Part shown: positions 1 to 5,653 of the stretch, piece after piece
Layout of the letters: each line of letters opens with the position of its first letter
Numbering within the stretch: position 1 is the stretch's first letter
Source of the DNA: Actinomycetes bacterium
GTDB taxonomy: Bacteria; Actinomycetota; Acidimicrobiia; Spongiisociales; UBA5794
Reading direction: 5' to 3'
Assembly (NCBI GenBank): GCA_023336765.1
Contig: JAMBLL010000172.1
Location: 1 to 5,653, forward strand
DNA: 5,653 nucleotides
Notes under the pieces: generated by a model
What the model saw: only the letters and a program-made list of their open reading frames with translations
What the model was told of the DNA's origin: nothing
Database searches by the model: none
Position numbers and translations under genes: made by a program

Positions 1-102
1 AAGGGGGACGGCTATCGCAGAGTGAGCGGCTCCGTGGACACGACCATCGACCTGTACCACTCGAAGGCATGGCGCAGTATCGTCGTGCTTCAGAAGCGTT
101 GA
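1..102 (+). CDS. C-terminal fragment of an unidentified protein
   Basis: An open frame enters from the left edge and ends at TGA 100-102, giving 33 residues ending in AWRSIVVLQKR. The gene begins outside the window. The fragment is basic, has no diagnostic motif, and ends in a short beta-strand-like stretch (SIVVLQ). Such an ending is seen in some Rossmann-like enzymes, for instance SAM-dependent methyltransferases, but that is only a guess. The next gene starts 33 nt downstream in the same direction and no terminator hairpin is visible between them, so this gene may be the upstream member of the kinase/lyase operon. No function is assigned. Confidence 0.5.
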   Translation, partial: KGDGYRRVSGSVDTTIDLYHSKAWRSIVVLQKR

Positions 103-135
103 ATCACCCGACCAGTAACCGATTACGCTAGACAC

Positions 136-1689
136 GTGGAGTCCACACAGTACGTCCTCGCAATCGACCTCGGCACATCTGGGCCGAAGGTTGCCCTTGT
201 CTCCAAGAGGGGCGAGATCGTCGGTGGTTCAACAGAGTCGGTTGACCTCCTCCTCTCTGAAGGCGGCGGCGCGGAGCAGGATCCCTGGGAGTGGTGGACT
301 GCCATCGTGGCCGCGGTCAGGTCAACACTCGAAGAGGTCTCCGGCGCCACGATCAGGGCGGTCTCGGTCACAACACAGTGGTCGGGAACAGTGGCAGTCA
401 ACAGCCAGGGCGAGCCGATAGGTAACGCCATCATCTGGATGGACTCACGCGGAGCAAGGTACCTCGGTGAAGTGACGGCTCCGGGGAAGATCAAGGTTCA
501 GGGATACGACCCAAGGCGTGCACGCAGGTGGGTCAGCCTCACAGGTGGAGCACCGTCGGGTGCCGGGAAGGACCCGATCGCCCACATCCTCTACCTGCGC
601 AACGAACGCCCAGATGTCTATTCAGCCGCCGCCAACTTTCTCGAACCGAAGGACTACATCAACCTGCGCCTCACTGGTATCGCCAGGGCGACCTACGACT
701 CGATTGCGCTGCATTGGCTCACGGACAATCGAGATCCCGACGACGTGCACTACGACGATGACCTCCTCGCCTACGCTGGCCTTGACCGGTCTCAGCTACC
801 AGAGTTGTGTCACGCCACAGACATAATCGGTAACGTAACCCCGATGGTCGCAGCAGAGCTTGGCATCCCCGAAGGAACTCCCGTCATCGGTGGAACCCCT
901 GATATGCACTCGGCAGGCATCGGTGCTGGCACTATCAGAGACCATGCCGCACACCTCTACATCGGCACTTCGTCCTGGTTGAGCTGCCACGTGCCCTACA
1001 AGAAAACAGACCTCATCCATTCCATTGCATCTCTCCCCGCTGCGGTCCCTGGCCAATGGATCGTCGCGAACGAGCAGGAGACTGCAGGTAAGGCGGTCGA
1101 CTGGTTCGCCAACATCCTGTACCCGGATCGCCCTCTTGATGACGACCTCTACGCGGAGCTCACGGCCATGGCGGCGGCCATACCTCCAGGCTCCAACGGT
1201 GTCATCTTCACGCCGTGGCTCTACGGCGAACGTACGCCCGTCGAGGACGCAAATCTGCGAGCCGGGTTCTTCAACCAGTCCCTCGAGACCGGACGACCTG
1301 AGATGGTCCGCGCAGTCCTCGAGGGTGTTGCGTATAACACCCGCTGGCTGCTCGAGACGGTTGAGCGGTTCACCAAGCGCCGCCTGGACCACATCCCCAT
1401 GGTCGGCGGAGGAGCGCAGTCGGAGCTGTGGGCCCAGATTCACGCAGATGTCCTCAATCGCGTCATCATCCGACGCAAAGACCCCATCTGGGTGAACGTG
1501 CGTGGGGCAGGCATGCTCGCCCACGCAACGTTGGGGACAGTCTCATGGGCCGACATCGAGGCTTGCATCCCCACGGCATCGACCCACGAACCGAACGCAG
1601 CGAATCGCATCGTGTACGACGATGGCTATGCCACGTTCCGGAGAATCCACAAAGCCAATCGCGGCATCTATCGCCGCCTCAACGGATGA
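136..1689 (+). CDS. FGGY-family carbohydrate kinase (xylulokinase-like)
   Basis: ATP-dependent sugar or polyol kinase of the FGGY family, 517 aa, a normal length, and cytoplasmic (no signal or membrane segment). Visible motifs in order: N-terminal phosphate-1 loop DLGTSGPK (residues 11-18); W-x-D-x-R substrate motif in WMDSRG (101-106); GGTPDMHSAG (252-261), with D256 the likely catalytic base; phosphate-2 motif YIGTSSW (275-281); FGGY signature region GERTPVEDANLRAGF (365-379); adenosine motif GGGAQS (424-429). All parts needed for an active kinase are present. The start is GTG 136: an in-frame TGA at 100-102 closes the frame upstream and there is no in-frame ATG between; a clear Shine-Dalgarno site is lacking. 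The lyase gene follows within 7-16 nt, so the two are probably co-transcribed. The family includes kinases for xylulose, glycerol, gluconate, ribulose, fuculose and erythritol. The sequence looks closest to the xylulokinase branch, but the substrate is unknown and the lyase neighbour argues against routine pentose catabolism. Confidence 0.9.
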   Translation: MESTQYVLAIDLGTSGPKVALVSKRGEIVGGSTESVDLLLSEGGGAEQDPWEWWTAIVAAVRSTLEEVSGATIRAVSVTTQWSGTVAVNSQGEPIGNAIIWMDSRGARYLGEVTAPGKIKVQGYDPRRARRWVSLTGGAPSGAGKDPIAHILYLRNERPDVYSAAANFLEPKDYINLRLTGIARATYDSIALHWLTDNRDPDDVHYDDDLLAYAGLDRSQLPELCHATDIIGNVTPMVAAELGIPEGTPVIGGTPDMHSAGIGAGTIRDHAAHLYIGTSSWLSCHVPYKKTDLIHSIASLPAAVPGQWIVANEQETAGKAVDWFANILYPDRPLDDDLYAELTAMAAAIPPGSNGVIFTPWLYGERTPVEDANLRAGFFNQSLETGRPEMVRAVLEGVAYNTRWLLETVERFTKRRLDHIPMVGGGAQSELWAQIHADVLNRVIIRRKDPIWVNVRGAGMLAHATLGTVSWADIEACIPTASTHEPNAANRIVYDDGYATFRRIHKANRGIYRRLNG

Positions 1690-1705
1690 AGACGACGTGA
1701 GCACC

Positions 1706-3205
1706 ATGGACAGAGCGCGAGGTCTCATCGACAAGCTACCTCCGCGTGTCGCAGCAGCCCTGATAGGGGGTGCTGCGAAGATCCCCGCCATGCGTGCAAC
1801 CATGGAGTCCGAGTACGAATCGATGCTAGACGCGGCACCGGTTTCGCGTCCCGAGGCTGACGTCGCCGTGTACACCCGCATTCCAGCAGCCGCACTCGAC
1901 CGCGAAGCGATCATCGCCGATGTCAGCGCCCTCGCAGATTCCGAACAAGCGGAATGGAGCGATGGCTACGCCTCCGGCGCCGTCTATCACGGTGACCAGG
2001 AGCACATCGACTTTCTGAACACGGTCTATGCGCTCCAATCCCAGTCGAACCCGCTTCACCTCGACCTGTGGCCATCGGGGATGAAATTCGAATCCGAGAT
2101 CGTCGCCATGACCGCAAGCATGCTCAGCTCCGAAGCCGCACGGCGACAGGGCGACGAGATCGTGGGAACGGTTACTTCCGGAGGCACCGAGTCCATCATC
2201 ATGGCGATGAAGGCATATCGTGATCGGGCGAACATCACAAGGCCACAGATGGTCATTCCCGACTCTGCTCACGTCGCCTTCGACAAGGCTGCTGCCTACT
2301 TCGGCTACGACCAGATCCGCGTGCCAGTAGGTGAGGATTTCGCCGCGGATGTCGACGCGATGGCGAGGGCTATCACGAGGCGTACCGTCGTGGTGGCCGG
2401 GTCTGCGCCAGGGTTCCCTCATGGCATCATCGACCCCATAGAGCAGCTCGCAAACATGGCTCGTGAGCGAGGCGTCGGTTTCCACACGGATGCATGTCTC
2501 GGAGGTTTCGTGTTGCCGTGGGCCGAGAGGCTCGGCTACACGATCCCCGCCTTCGACTTCCGCGTCCCTGGTGTGACATCGATGTCAGCAGATACACACA
2601 AGTATGGGTACGCAGCAAAGGGAACCTCCGTCGTTCTGTACCGTGGCAGAGATCTGCGCAGACACCAATTCTACGTTGCAACGGAGTGGCCGGGCGGCCT
2701 CTACTACTCCCCCACACTTGCGGGCAGTCGACCCGGCGCGTTGCTTGCTGCTGCGTGGGCAGCACTGCTCTCTGTGGGAGAGGACGGTTATCTCCGAGCC
2801 ACCAAGGCCATCCTCAACACTGGGTCAGAGATCCGCTACGGCATCTCTCAGATCAACGGCCTCCACGTCCTGGGCCATCCGCTATGGGTCATCTCCTTCG
2901 CCTCAGACGAACTGAATATCTATGAGGTCATGGCAAGAATGTCCGAACGAGGATGGAGCCTCAACGGCCTCCACCACCCGCCAGCCGTACACATCGCCGT
3001 CACACTGCGCCACACTCAGCCGGGTGTCGCCCAGCGCTTCCTCACAGATCTCACGGCCGTCGTGGCCGAGACCAGAGAGGCTGGGGGCGACGCTGCCACG
3101 GGGGCCGCTCCAATGTACGGCATGGCCGCGACCTTTCCCGCACGGGGCGCGGTCAGCGAACTCATGCTTCGCTACATCGACCGTATCTACGAAACCGGCG
3201 ACTGA
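1706..3205 (+). CDS. PLP-dependent lyase of the sphingosine-1-phosphate lyase family
   Basis: Fold-type I PLP enzyme, 499 aa, of the group II decarboxylase superfamily and specifically the sphingosine-1-phosphate lyase branch. Known members cleave phosphorylated long-chain amino alcohols to an aldehyde and phosphoethanolamine. Visible: DGYASGAVYHG (86-96), carrying the S1P-lyase hallmark SGAVY; NPLHLDLWPS with KFESEIVAM (115-135); PLP phosphate-binding TSGGTES (157-163); the ring-stacking region PDSAHVAFDKAA (185-196, H189); HTDACLGG (260-267) with D262 to the pyridine nitrogen; SADTHKYG (294-301) with Schiff-base lysine K299; and GSRPG (340-344). The catalytic set is intact. No N-terminal membrane anchor is seen, unlike the eukaryotic enzymes; known bacterial homologues are also soluble. 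ATG 1706 was chosen because it yields a natural N-terminus; GTG 1697 (three codons earlier) is equally possible and neither has a strong ribosome site. The frame stays open back to 1502, but that part overlaps the kinase gene. The true substrate may be another phosphorylated amino alcohol, or an amino acid to be decarboxylated. Confidence 0.87.
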   Translation: MDRARGLIDKLPPRVAAALIGGAAKIPAMRATMESEYESMLDAAPVSRPEADVAVYTRIPAAALDREAIIADVSALADSEQAEWSDGYASGAVYHGDQEHIDFLNTVYALQSQSNPLHLDLWPSGMKFESEIVAMTASMLSSEAARRQGDEIVGTVTSGGTESIIMAMKAYRDRANITRPQMVIPDSAHVAFDKAAAYFGYDQIRVPVGEDFAADVDAMARAITRRTVVVAGSAPGFPHGIIDPIEQLANMARERGVGFHTDACLGGFVLPWAERLGYTIPAFDFRVPGVTSMSADTHKYGYAAKGTSVVLYRGRDLRRHQFYVATEWPGGLYYSPTLAGSRPGALLAAAWAALLSVGEDGYLRATKAILNTGSEIRYGISQINGLHVLGHPLWVISFASDELNIYEVMARMSERGWSLNGLHHPPAVHIAVTLRHTQPGVAQRFLTDLTAVVAETREAGGDAATGAAPMYGMAATFPARGAVSELMLRYIDRIYETGD

Positions 3206-3206
3206 C

Positions 3207-3284
3207 GCGACGGTTCCCTGATCCTTCGTAACGCCTCAACACGATTGCGCGTGTCAGATGTGCGAAGCATCAGGGAACTGTTGC
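3207..3284. terminator. Long imperfect hairpin between convergent genes, putative bidirectional terminator
   Basis: The 16-bp arm GTTCCCTGATCCTTCG (3213-3228) faces CGAAGCATCAGGGAAC (3263-3278) with a single C-C mismatch (3223/3268). Pairing continues outwards to 3207/3284 (G-C, C-G, G-T, A-T, C-G, G-T) and inwards by two more pairs (3229/3262 G-U type, 3230/3261). The loop contains a second stem, ACACG (3239-3243) with CGTGT (3250-3254). The structure fills the gap between the lyase stop (3205) and the stop of the convergent membrane-protein operon (3286), where transcript ends are expected. There is no clear T tract on either strand, so a classical Rho-independent terminator is not certain; it could also act as an RNA-stabilising 3' structure. 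Confidence 0.55.
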
Positions 3285-3285
3285 C

Positions 3286-3540
3286 TTAGGTATGTGATCC
3301 GTTCGATACTTCCTGCGGGCTGTTGACCGACCTCGCAAGGCGACGGCCAGCGATCACCGAGACGACGATGCCCACGACGATGGCCATTGCGAAGGCAACC
3401 GTCGGACCGATTGGCGGGCCCCACACAAGTGAGGTGAGCCGATTCAGCACCAGCCACGTTATCTGGAGCGCGACCAAGCCCGCGCCGACCCCGATCGCAT
3501 ACGCGGAGACGAGATCGGCACGGCGTGATCGTTCCATCAT
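3286..3540 (-). CDS. Small membrane protein with two predicted helices, third gene of membrane operon
   Basis: Protein of 84 aa, not recognised. Two hydrophobic segments are seen, about residues 11-33 and 47-65, joined by a short loop containing GPPIGP (41-46). Arginines before the first (R4, R6, R7) and after the second (R66, R67, R70) predict a hairpin with both ends in the cytoplasm; the last 14 residues are polar. The start ATG 3538-3540 overlaps the stop of the upstream gene (ATGA), and no separate Shine-Dalgarno site is visible, so translation is probably coupled. A second ATG follows directly (3535-3537). The frame is open further upstream to 3648, but that part overlaps the preceding gene and is basic and non-hydrophobic. 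The gene ends with TAA two bases beyond the intergenic hairpin. It is probably a small accessory subunit of whatever complex the two upstream genes form. Confidence 0.7.
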   Translation of the reverse strand: MMERSRRADLVSAYAIGVGAGLVALQITWLVLNRLTSLVWGPPIGPTVAFAMAIVVGIVVSVIAGRRLARSVNSPQEVSNGSHT

Positions 3541-3935
3541 GTGTGGAAGATGTCGAAGAACAGCGGGAACGTGAAGAGGGCTCCCACGAGTCCCATGCCA
3601 AGACCGATATAGAAAGCGGTCTTGAGCACAACGTCCTTGTTCCTCCACAGGAGCCAGAGGACCAACCAGCTCACTAGCCAGATGATCGTAGCAACCGTCG
3701 CTTTACCGGCCAGCGGTCCAACGCCCTGTCCCCACTCCCACCACAGGAGGAAGCTCTTCAGACCGGAGCTGATGACAGCACCCGTCGTGAAGATTCCAAG
3801 GAAAAGGATCCCGATCCCGGCTGAGATCATGGCCGCCGCGGCGGGCCCATCCGGCTTCTCTGCGAGATCCAGACCGGCAAGCTCGGGAGCTACGCCTACA
3901 TCGTCGTACATACCGGGTTTGAAATCAGTAATCAT
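3537..3935 (-). CDS. Membrane protein with three predicted helices, second gene of membrane operon
   Basis: Uncharacterised protein of 132 aa. A polar N-terminus (1-30) is followed by hydrophobic segments at about 31-54, 79-97 and 104-127. Between the first two lies an aromatic, probably interfacial stretch, SFLLWWEWGQGVGPLAGK (61-78). The charged turn RNKD (98-101) and K105 suggest that the end of helix 2 faces the cytoplasm, giving an inside N-terminus and outside C-terminus. The C-terminal FTFPLFFDIF is rich in phenylalanine. ATG 3933-3935 was chosen because AAGGAG (3946-3951, minus strand) lies 10 nt upstream; a longer frame to 4043 would overlap the upstream gene with basic, implausible sequence. 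The gene starts 22 nt after the upstream stop and overlaps the next start by ATGA. The WGQGVGPLAGKAT segment followed by a tryptophan-rich helix looks like a conserved-family feature, but no function is known to me. Confidence 0.8.
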   Translation of the reverse strand: MITDFKPGMYDDVGVAPELAGLDLAEKPDGPAAAAMISAGIGILFLGIFTTGAVISSGLKSFLLWWEWGQGVGPLAGKATVATIIWLVSWLVLWLLWRNKDVVLKTAFYIGLGMGLVGALFTFPLFFDIFHT

Positions 3936-3945
3936 GTGTATATTT

Positions 3946-3951
3946 CTCCTT
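3946..3951 (-). promoter_or_regulatory. Strong Shine-Dalgarno site of the 132-aa membrane protein
   Basis: The minus strand reads AAGGAG, within the longer purine run GGAAGGAGAA, 10 nt before ATG 3935. It decides the start of this gene against the longer upstream frame. Confidence 0.75.
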
Positions 3952-3957
3952 CCGGTA

Positions 3958-4533
3958 TCAGACGATCGGGGCAACCTTGTTGAGGAACGCACCGAAGGCG
4001 CCACCAACAACTGCCGCTGCGAAAGCGCCGACGAACATAACAATTACAGCTGCACGCAGCCATGGTCGGGCGATCAAACGTGGACCGTAGTAGACCACGA
4101 GGAACGCTGCGGCTGTTGCCAGAATCGGCGCAGCCCACGTCACGTGCTCTTTCCACTCCATGCCGAACGCATGCCACTCCGATGTAGCTCCACTCACGTC
4201 GGACTTCAAGAAGTCCCTCGGCGAACAGGTCGCATTCGGAAGGATCGCATTCGCACATCCAGCGTACGCATCTTCACCGACGGTCGACAGGTTGACGCGG
4301 TACCACGGATATACGATCCATGTACCGGTGATCACAGCGCCCCATGCGGCAGCAGCCATGACCCATACCCCAACGTAGAGCCTTCCCATTCGTTCCTTGA
4401 TTCCCGCGGTCGTCATAAGACCTGGTTTGAGACTCCACAGTCCAGCCAGTCCTCCGGCGAATGCGAGAAGGAACAACGTGCCCAGAACGAGACCGTGGAT
4501 TACGGTCCAGACCTCTCTGGAAGACAGTTCCAT
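3958..4533 (-). CDS. Membrane protein with four predicted helices, first gene of membrane operon
   Basis: Uncharacterised protein of 191 aa. Hydrophobic helices lie at about residues 9-33, 52-76, 131-149 and 159-182. Positive residues between helices 1 and 2 (K36, K46, R48, R51) and between 3 and 4 (R152, R156, R160) place those loops in the cytoplasm. The ~54-residue loop 77-130 and both termini would then lie outside. That loop holds two cysteines, C93 and C103, which could form a disulfide, and H121 and H130; H13 lies near the same face in helix 1. GTWIVYPWYR (70-79) at the end of helix 2 looks like a conserved motif. The four-helix arrangement with histidines could hold heme or a metal, but this is inference and no family is recognised. 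ATG 4531-4533 is preceded by a good ribosome site and is the first gene after the divergent promoter region. Confidence 0.8.
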   Translation of the reverse strand: MELSSREVWTVIHGLVLGTLFLLAFAGGLAGLWSLKPGLMTTAGIKERMGRLYVGVWVMAAAAWGAVITGTWIVYPWYRVNLSTVGEDAYAGCANAILPNATCSPRDFLKSDVSGATSEWHAFGMEWKEHVTWAAPILATAAAFLVVYYGPRLIARPWLRAAVIVMFVGAFAAAVVGGAFGAFLNKVAPIV

Positions 4534-4540
4534 TGATAAC

Positions 4541-4548
4541 TCTCCCTT
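4541..4548 (-). promoter_or_regulatory. Shine-Dalgarno site of the 191-aa membrane protein
   Basis: The minus strand reads AAGGGAGA, 7 nt before ATG 4533. It supports this start over the internal methionines. Confidence 0.65.
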
Positions 4549-4567
4549 TCTCGACTCTCGAAACGTT

Positions 4568-4577
4568 CACGATCGTG
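4568..4577. promoter_or_regulatory. Perfect 10-bp palindrome CACGATCGTG, possible operator
   Basis: CACGATCGTG is perfectly self-complementary and lies 35-44 bp upstream of the first codon of the membrane operon, inside the divergent promoter region. Position and symmetry fit a dimeric regulator's binding site. It is a single copy and 10-bp palindromes occur by chance, so the call is tentative. Confidence 0.25.
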
Positions 4578-4702
4578 CGATTCGTTCCGACTTACAAGAG
4601 AACAGCACACGCTTTTCGTCCTAATACATAGAACCCGACTCATGAACTCTGGAATCGACCTTCGGCGTCACGATTGCACCGAAACCCCGCGAGAATATAC
4701 GG

Positions 4703-5536
4703 ATGGGTACATGGAGCATGTTGCGGCCTCCGCTTGCAGTGGGCGCCCTTTTCGCCAGCCAATTGGCCAGGGCGCTGTATCGCGACGATCTTCCGACTCT
4801 CGAGAACCAGGACCCGTCAGGGATCTTCGGCTCCCCTGACAATCCCCCACTCACCATCGTCTTTCTCGGTGACAGTTCTGTGACCGCACCCGGTGTGGAA
4901 CCGCTCGACCACTCGTGGCCTCGACAGATCGCTTTCCACCTCGCCACCCGCTACCGCGTCACCGCACTGAGTGTCGCCGTTGGTGGCGCCAAGGTCAAGG
5001 ACGTGCTCGAATTGCAACTCGATGAGGCCCTTGACGCCCAACCCGACCTCGCGTACGTCTCGGTTGGGTCGAACGATGCATTGCGTGGATCCTCAACGGT
5101 GCGCTTCGAGGCTGACTACGACCGTGTCGTCGGGCGACTCCACTCGAAAGCCGCGGCCGTTGGACTCTCCGGGATCGGTGATCTTGGGACGATTCCCCGC
5201 CTGCCTGAGTTGGCGAGAGGCGTCGCCCGAATACGGGCACGATCCATCGATGCGGCGATCGCCCGAGTATCGAAACGCTACCCACGGACCGTGAAATCGA
5301 ACGCATGGGACGTGATGGAGATGCTCTTCACCAAGGAGTCCGACATGTTCGGCGAGGACCTTTTCCATGCGTCCGCCGAAGGGCACCTCGCCTTCTCCCA
5401 CGTCGGGAAACCCGTTGCCGACCGCCTGGTCGAGATATGGCGGGAGGAAGCCATCAGCTTTCAGCCATCAGCCACAAGAAAGAGAACAGACATGGATGAC
5501 TGCTCTGAGTTTGAGATTCAGGATGGTCATCGGTGA
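4703..5536 (+). CDS. SGNH/GDSL-family hydrolase, membrane-anchored or exported
   Basis: SGNH (GDSL-like) esterase/lipase-fold protein, 277 aa. Visible blocks: block I FLGDSS (54-59) with nucleophile S58; block II glycine in AVGGAKVKD (92-100); block III GSND (122-125) with N124; block V EDLFHAS (218-224) with the D219-x-x-H222 acid/base pair. The catalytic set is complete. A weakly hydrophobic N-terminus (about 7-26) preceded by R8 may be a signal anchor, placing the enzyme at or outside the membrane, as in actinobacterial relatives that act on cell-envelope esters. The substrate is unknown. ATG 4703 has only a weak ribosome site; ATG 4718 (residue 6) is an alternative. The homologous core seems to end near EIWRE (244-248). 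The remaining ~29 residues are polar, lack family features and are encoded by tandem heptamer repeats, with the stop inside a repeat, so the tail is probably recent and dispensable. Confidence 0.85.
   Translation: MGTWSMLRPPLAVGALFASQLARALYRDDLPTLENQDPSGIFGSPDNPPLTIVFLGDSSVTAPGVEPLDHSWPRQIAFHLATRYRVTALSVAVGGAKVKDVLELQLDEALDAQPDLAYVSVGSNDALRGSSTVRFEADYDRVVGRLHSKAAAVGLSGIGDLGTIPRLPELARGVARIRARSIDAAIARVSKRYPRTVKSNAWDVMEMLFTKESDMFGEDLFHASAEGHLAFSHVGKPVADRLVEIWREEAISFQPSATRKRTDMDDCSEFEIQDGHR
5449..5476. repeat. Tandem heptamer repeat, four units of AGCCATC type
   Basis: The units are AGCCATC (5449-5455), AGCTTTC (5456-5462), AGCCATC (5463-5469) and AGCCACA (5470-5476): a 7-bp period with two exact copies and two variants. 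It lies in the 3' end of the hydrolase frame and encodes part of its atypical tail. Because 7 is not a multiple of 3, each gain or loss of one unit would shift the reading frame. Confidence 0.7.
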
Positions 5537-5545
5537 TCGGTCATC
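5525..5545. repeat. Tandem heptamer repeat, three units of GGTCATC type, spanning the hydrolase stop
   Basis: The units are GGTCATC (5525-5531), GGTGATC (5532-5538) and GGTCATC (5539-5545), followed by a partial GGC. The TGA stop of the hydrolase (5534-5536) is formed by the middle, variant unit. The period matches the first repeat 49 bp upstream and the CATC core is shared, so both may belong to one family of short heptameric repeats. Confidence 0.65.
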
Positions 5546-5653
5546 GGCTTCCTGCCTATGGCGTGGAGCGAGGGGAAAGCGAGGAACGAATCGGAAGATT
5601 CTGGCCGTGATCGCCACACATCCCCCATGTGCCCCGCCCTGTTCTGGCTGATG
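5537..5653. other. Non-coding end of window
   Basis: No convincing gene on either strand. It holds the end of the second heptamer repeat, two copies of AGCGAGG (5567-5573 and 5578-5584) and a 5-bp hairpin GAATC-GGAA-GATTC (5588-5601) that is too short to call a terminator. The sequence ends in GGCTGATG, whose complement resembles the AGCCATC-type units, so more repeats may follow beyond the edge. Confidence 0.4.

Larger units (their letters stand above)
4534..4702. promoter_or_regulatory. Divergent intergenic region with likely promoters for the membrane operon and the hydrolase
   Basis: 169 bp between the start of the minus-strand operon (4533) and the start of the plus-strand hydrolase (4703). 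Both transcription units must begin here, because each is first in its direction. The region is more AT-rich in the middle (about 4600-4630, including TAATACATAG) than the flanking genes, but no confident -35/-10 pair could be assigned on either strand. An AATATA sequence at 4694-4699 just before the hydrolase start could be a -10-like element or chance. The region also contains the palindrome at 4568-4577 and a weak TTCGG/CCGAA hairpin (4661-4665 with 4679-4683). Confidence 0.5.

Noticed and set aside
796..1524. 242-codon open frame on the minus strand inside the kinase gene
   Set aside because: It is antisense to a gene with complete FGGY motifs, and its product shows no domain or hydrophobic pattern; GC-rich codon bias commonly opens such frames.
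1502..1705. 68-codon upstream extension of the lyase frame
   Set aside because: It lies within the kinase coding region, reads as low-complexity S/R/T/P-rich sequence and lacks homology-like features; starts at 1697 or 1706 fit better.
1826..2485. 219-codon minus-strand frame inside the lyase gene
   Set aside because: It is antisense to the motif-complete lyase; no start signal or recognisable domain.
3622..4536. 304-codon plus-strand frame opposite the membrane operon
   Set aside because: The minus strand carries hydrophobic proteins with good ribosome sites; the plus-strand product is a cysteine- and proline-rich sequence typical of an antisense shadow.
4616..4630. TAATACATAG as a -10 promoter element
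   Set aside because: It is AT-rich for the region, but no -35 partner at suitable spacing was found on either strand.
5449..5545. Heptamer arrays as a CRISPR array
   Set aside because: The units are 7 bp and directly tandem, without spacers; there are no cas genes.
5588..5601. Hairpin GAATC-GGAA-GATTC after the hydrolase as a terminator
   Set aside because: The stem has only five pairs, is not GC-rich and is not followed by a T run.

Overview
The window is GC-rich (roughly 60%), with long GC-biased ORFs, a GTG start and a mycobacterial-style SGNH hydrolase. Together these suggest a high-GC bacterium, most likely an actinobacterium or relative. That is an inference from composition and protein style; there is no rRNA or marker gene here. 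No tRNA, rRNA, CRISPR array, transposase or phage gene was recognised.

Layout. Positions 1-102 hold the last 33 codons of a plus-strand gene that cannot be identified. A tight plus-strand pair follows: an FGGY-family carbohydrate kinase (136-1689) and a PLP-dependent enzyme of the sphingosine-1-phosphate lyase branch of the group II decarboxylase fold (1706-3205). They are 7 to 16 nt apart depending on the start chosen and probably co-transcribed. The short gap between this pair and the following convergent genes (3206-3285) is almost wholly filled by one long imperfect inverted repeat (3207-3284), probably a bidirectional transcript end.

The minus strand (3286-4533) carries a compact three-gene operon of small multipass membrane proteins of 191, 132 and 84 aa, transcribed from 4533 towards 3286. 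The first two have strong Shine-Dalgarno sites; the third starts inside the stop of the second (ATGA overlap). No function can be assigned, but they look like subunits of one membrane complex. The 191-aa protein has an apparently extracytoplasmic loop with two cysteines and three histidines on the same predicted face, which could bind heme or metal (inference).

A 169-bp divergent intergenic region (4534-4702) separates this operon from a plus-strand SGNH/GDSL hydrolase (4703-5536) with an N-terminal membrane anchor or signal. The last ~29 codons of that gene run through two short tandem heptamer repeats (5449-5476 and 5525-5545), and its stop codon lies inside the second. The C-terminus therefore looks remodelled by repeat sequence. 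The remaining 117 bp (5537-5653) show no gene.

How the genes may work together. The kinase and lyase suggest a kinase/aldolase-type catabolic step: a hydroxylated substrate is phosphorylated, and a phosphorylated amino alcohol is then cleaved to an aldehyde and a phosphoamine. The actual substrates cannot be read from the sequence. The membrane trio and the hydrolase appear to be separate transcription units.
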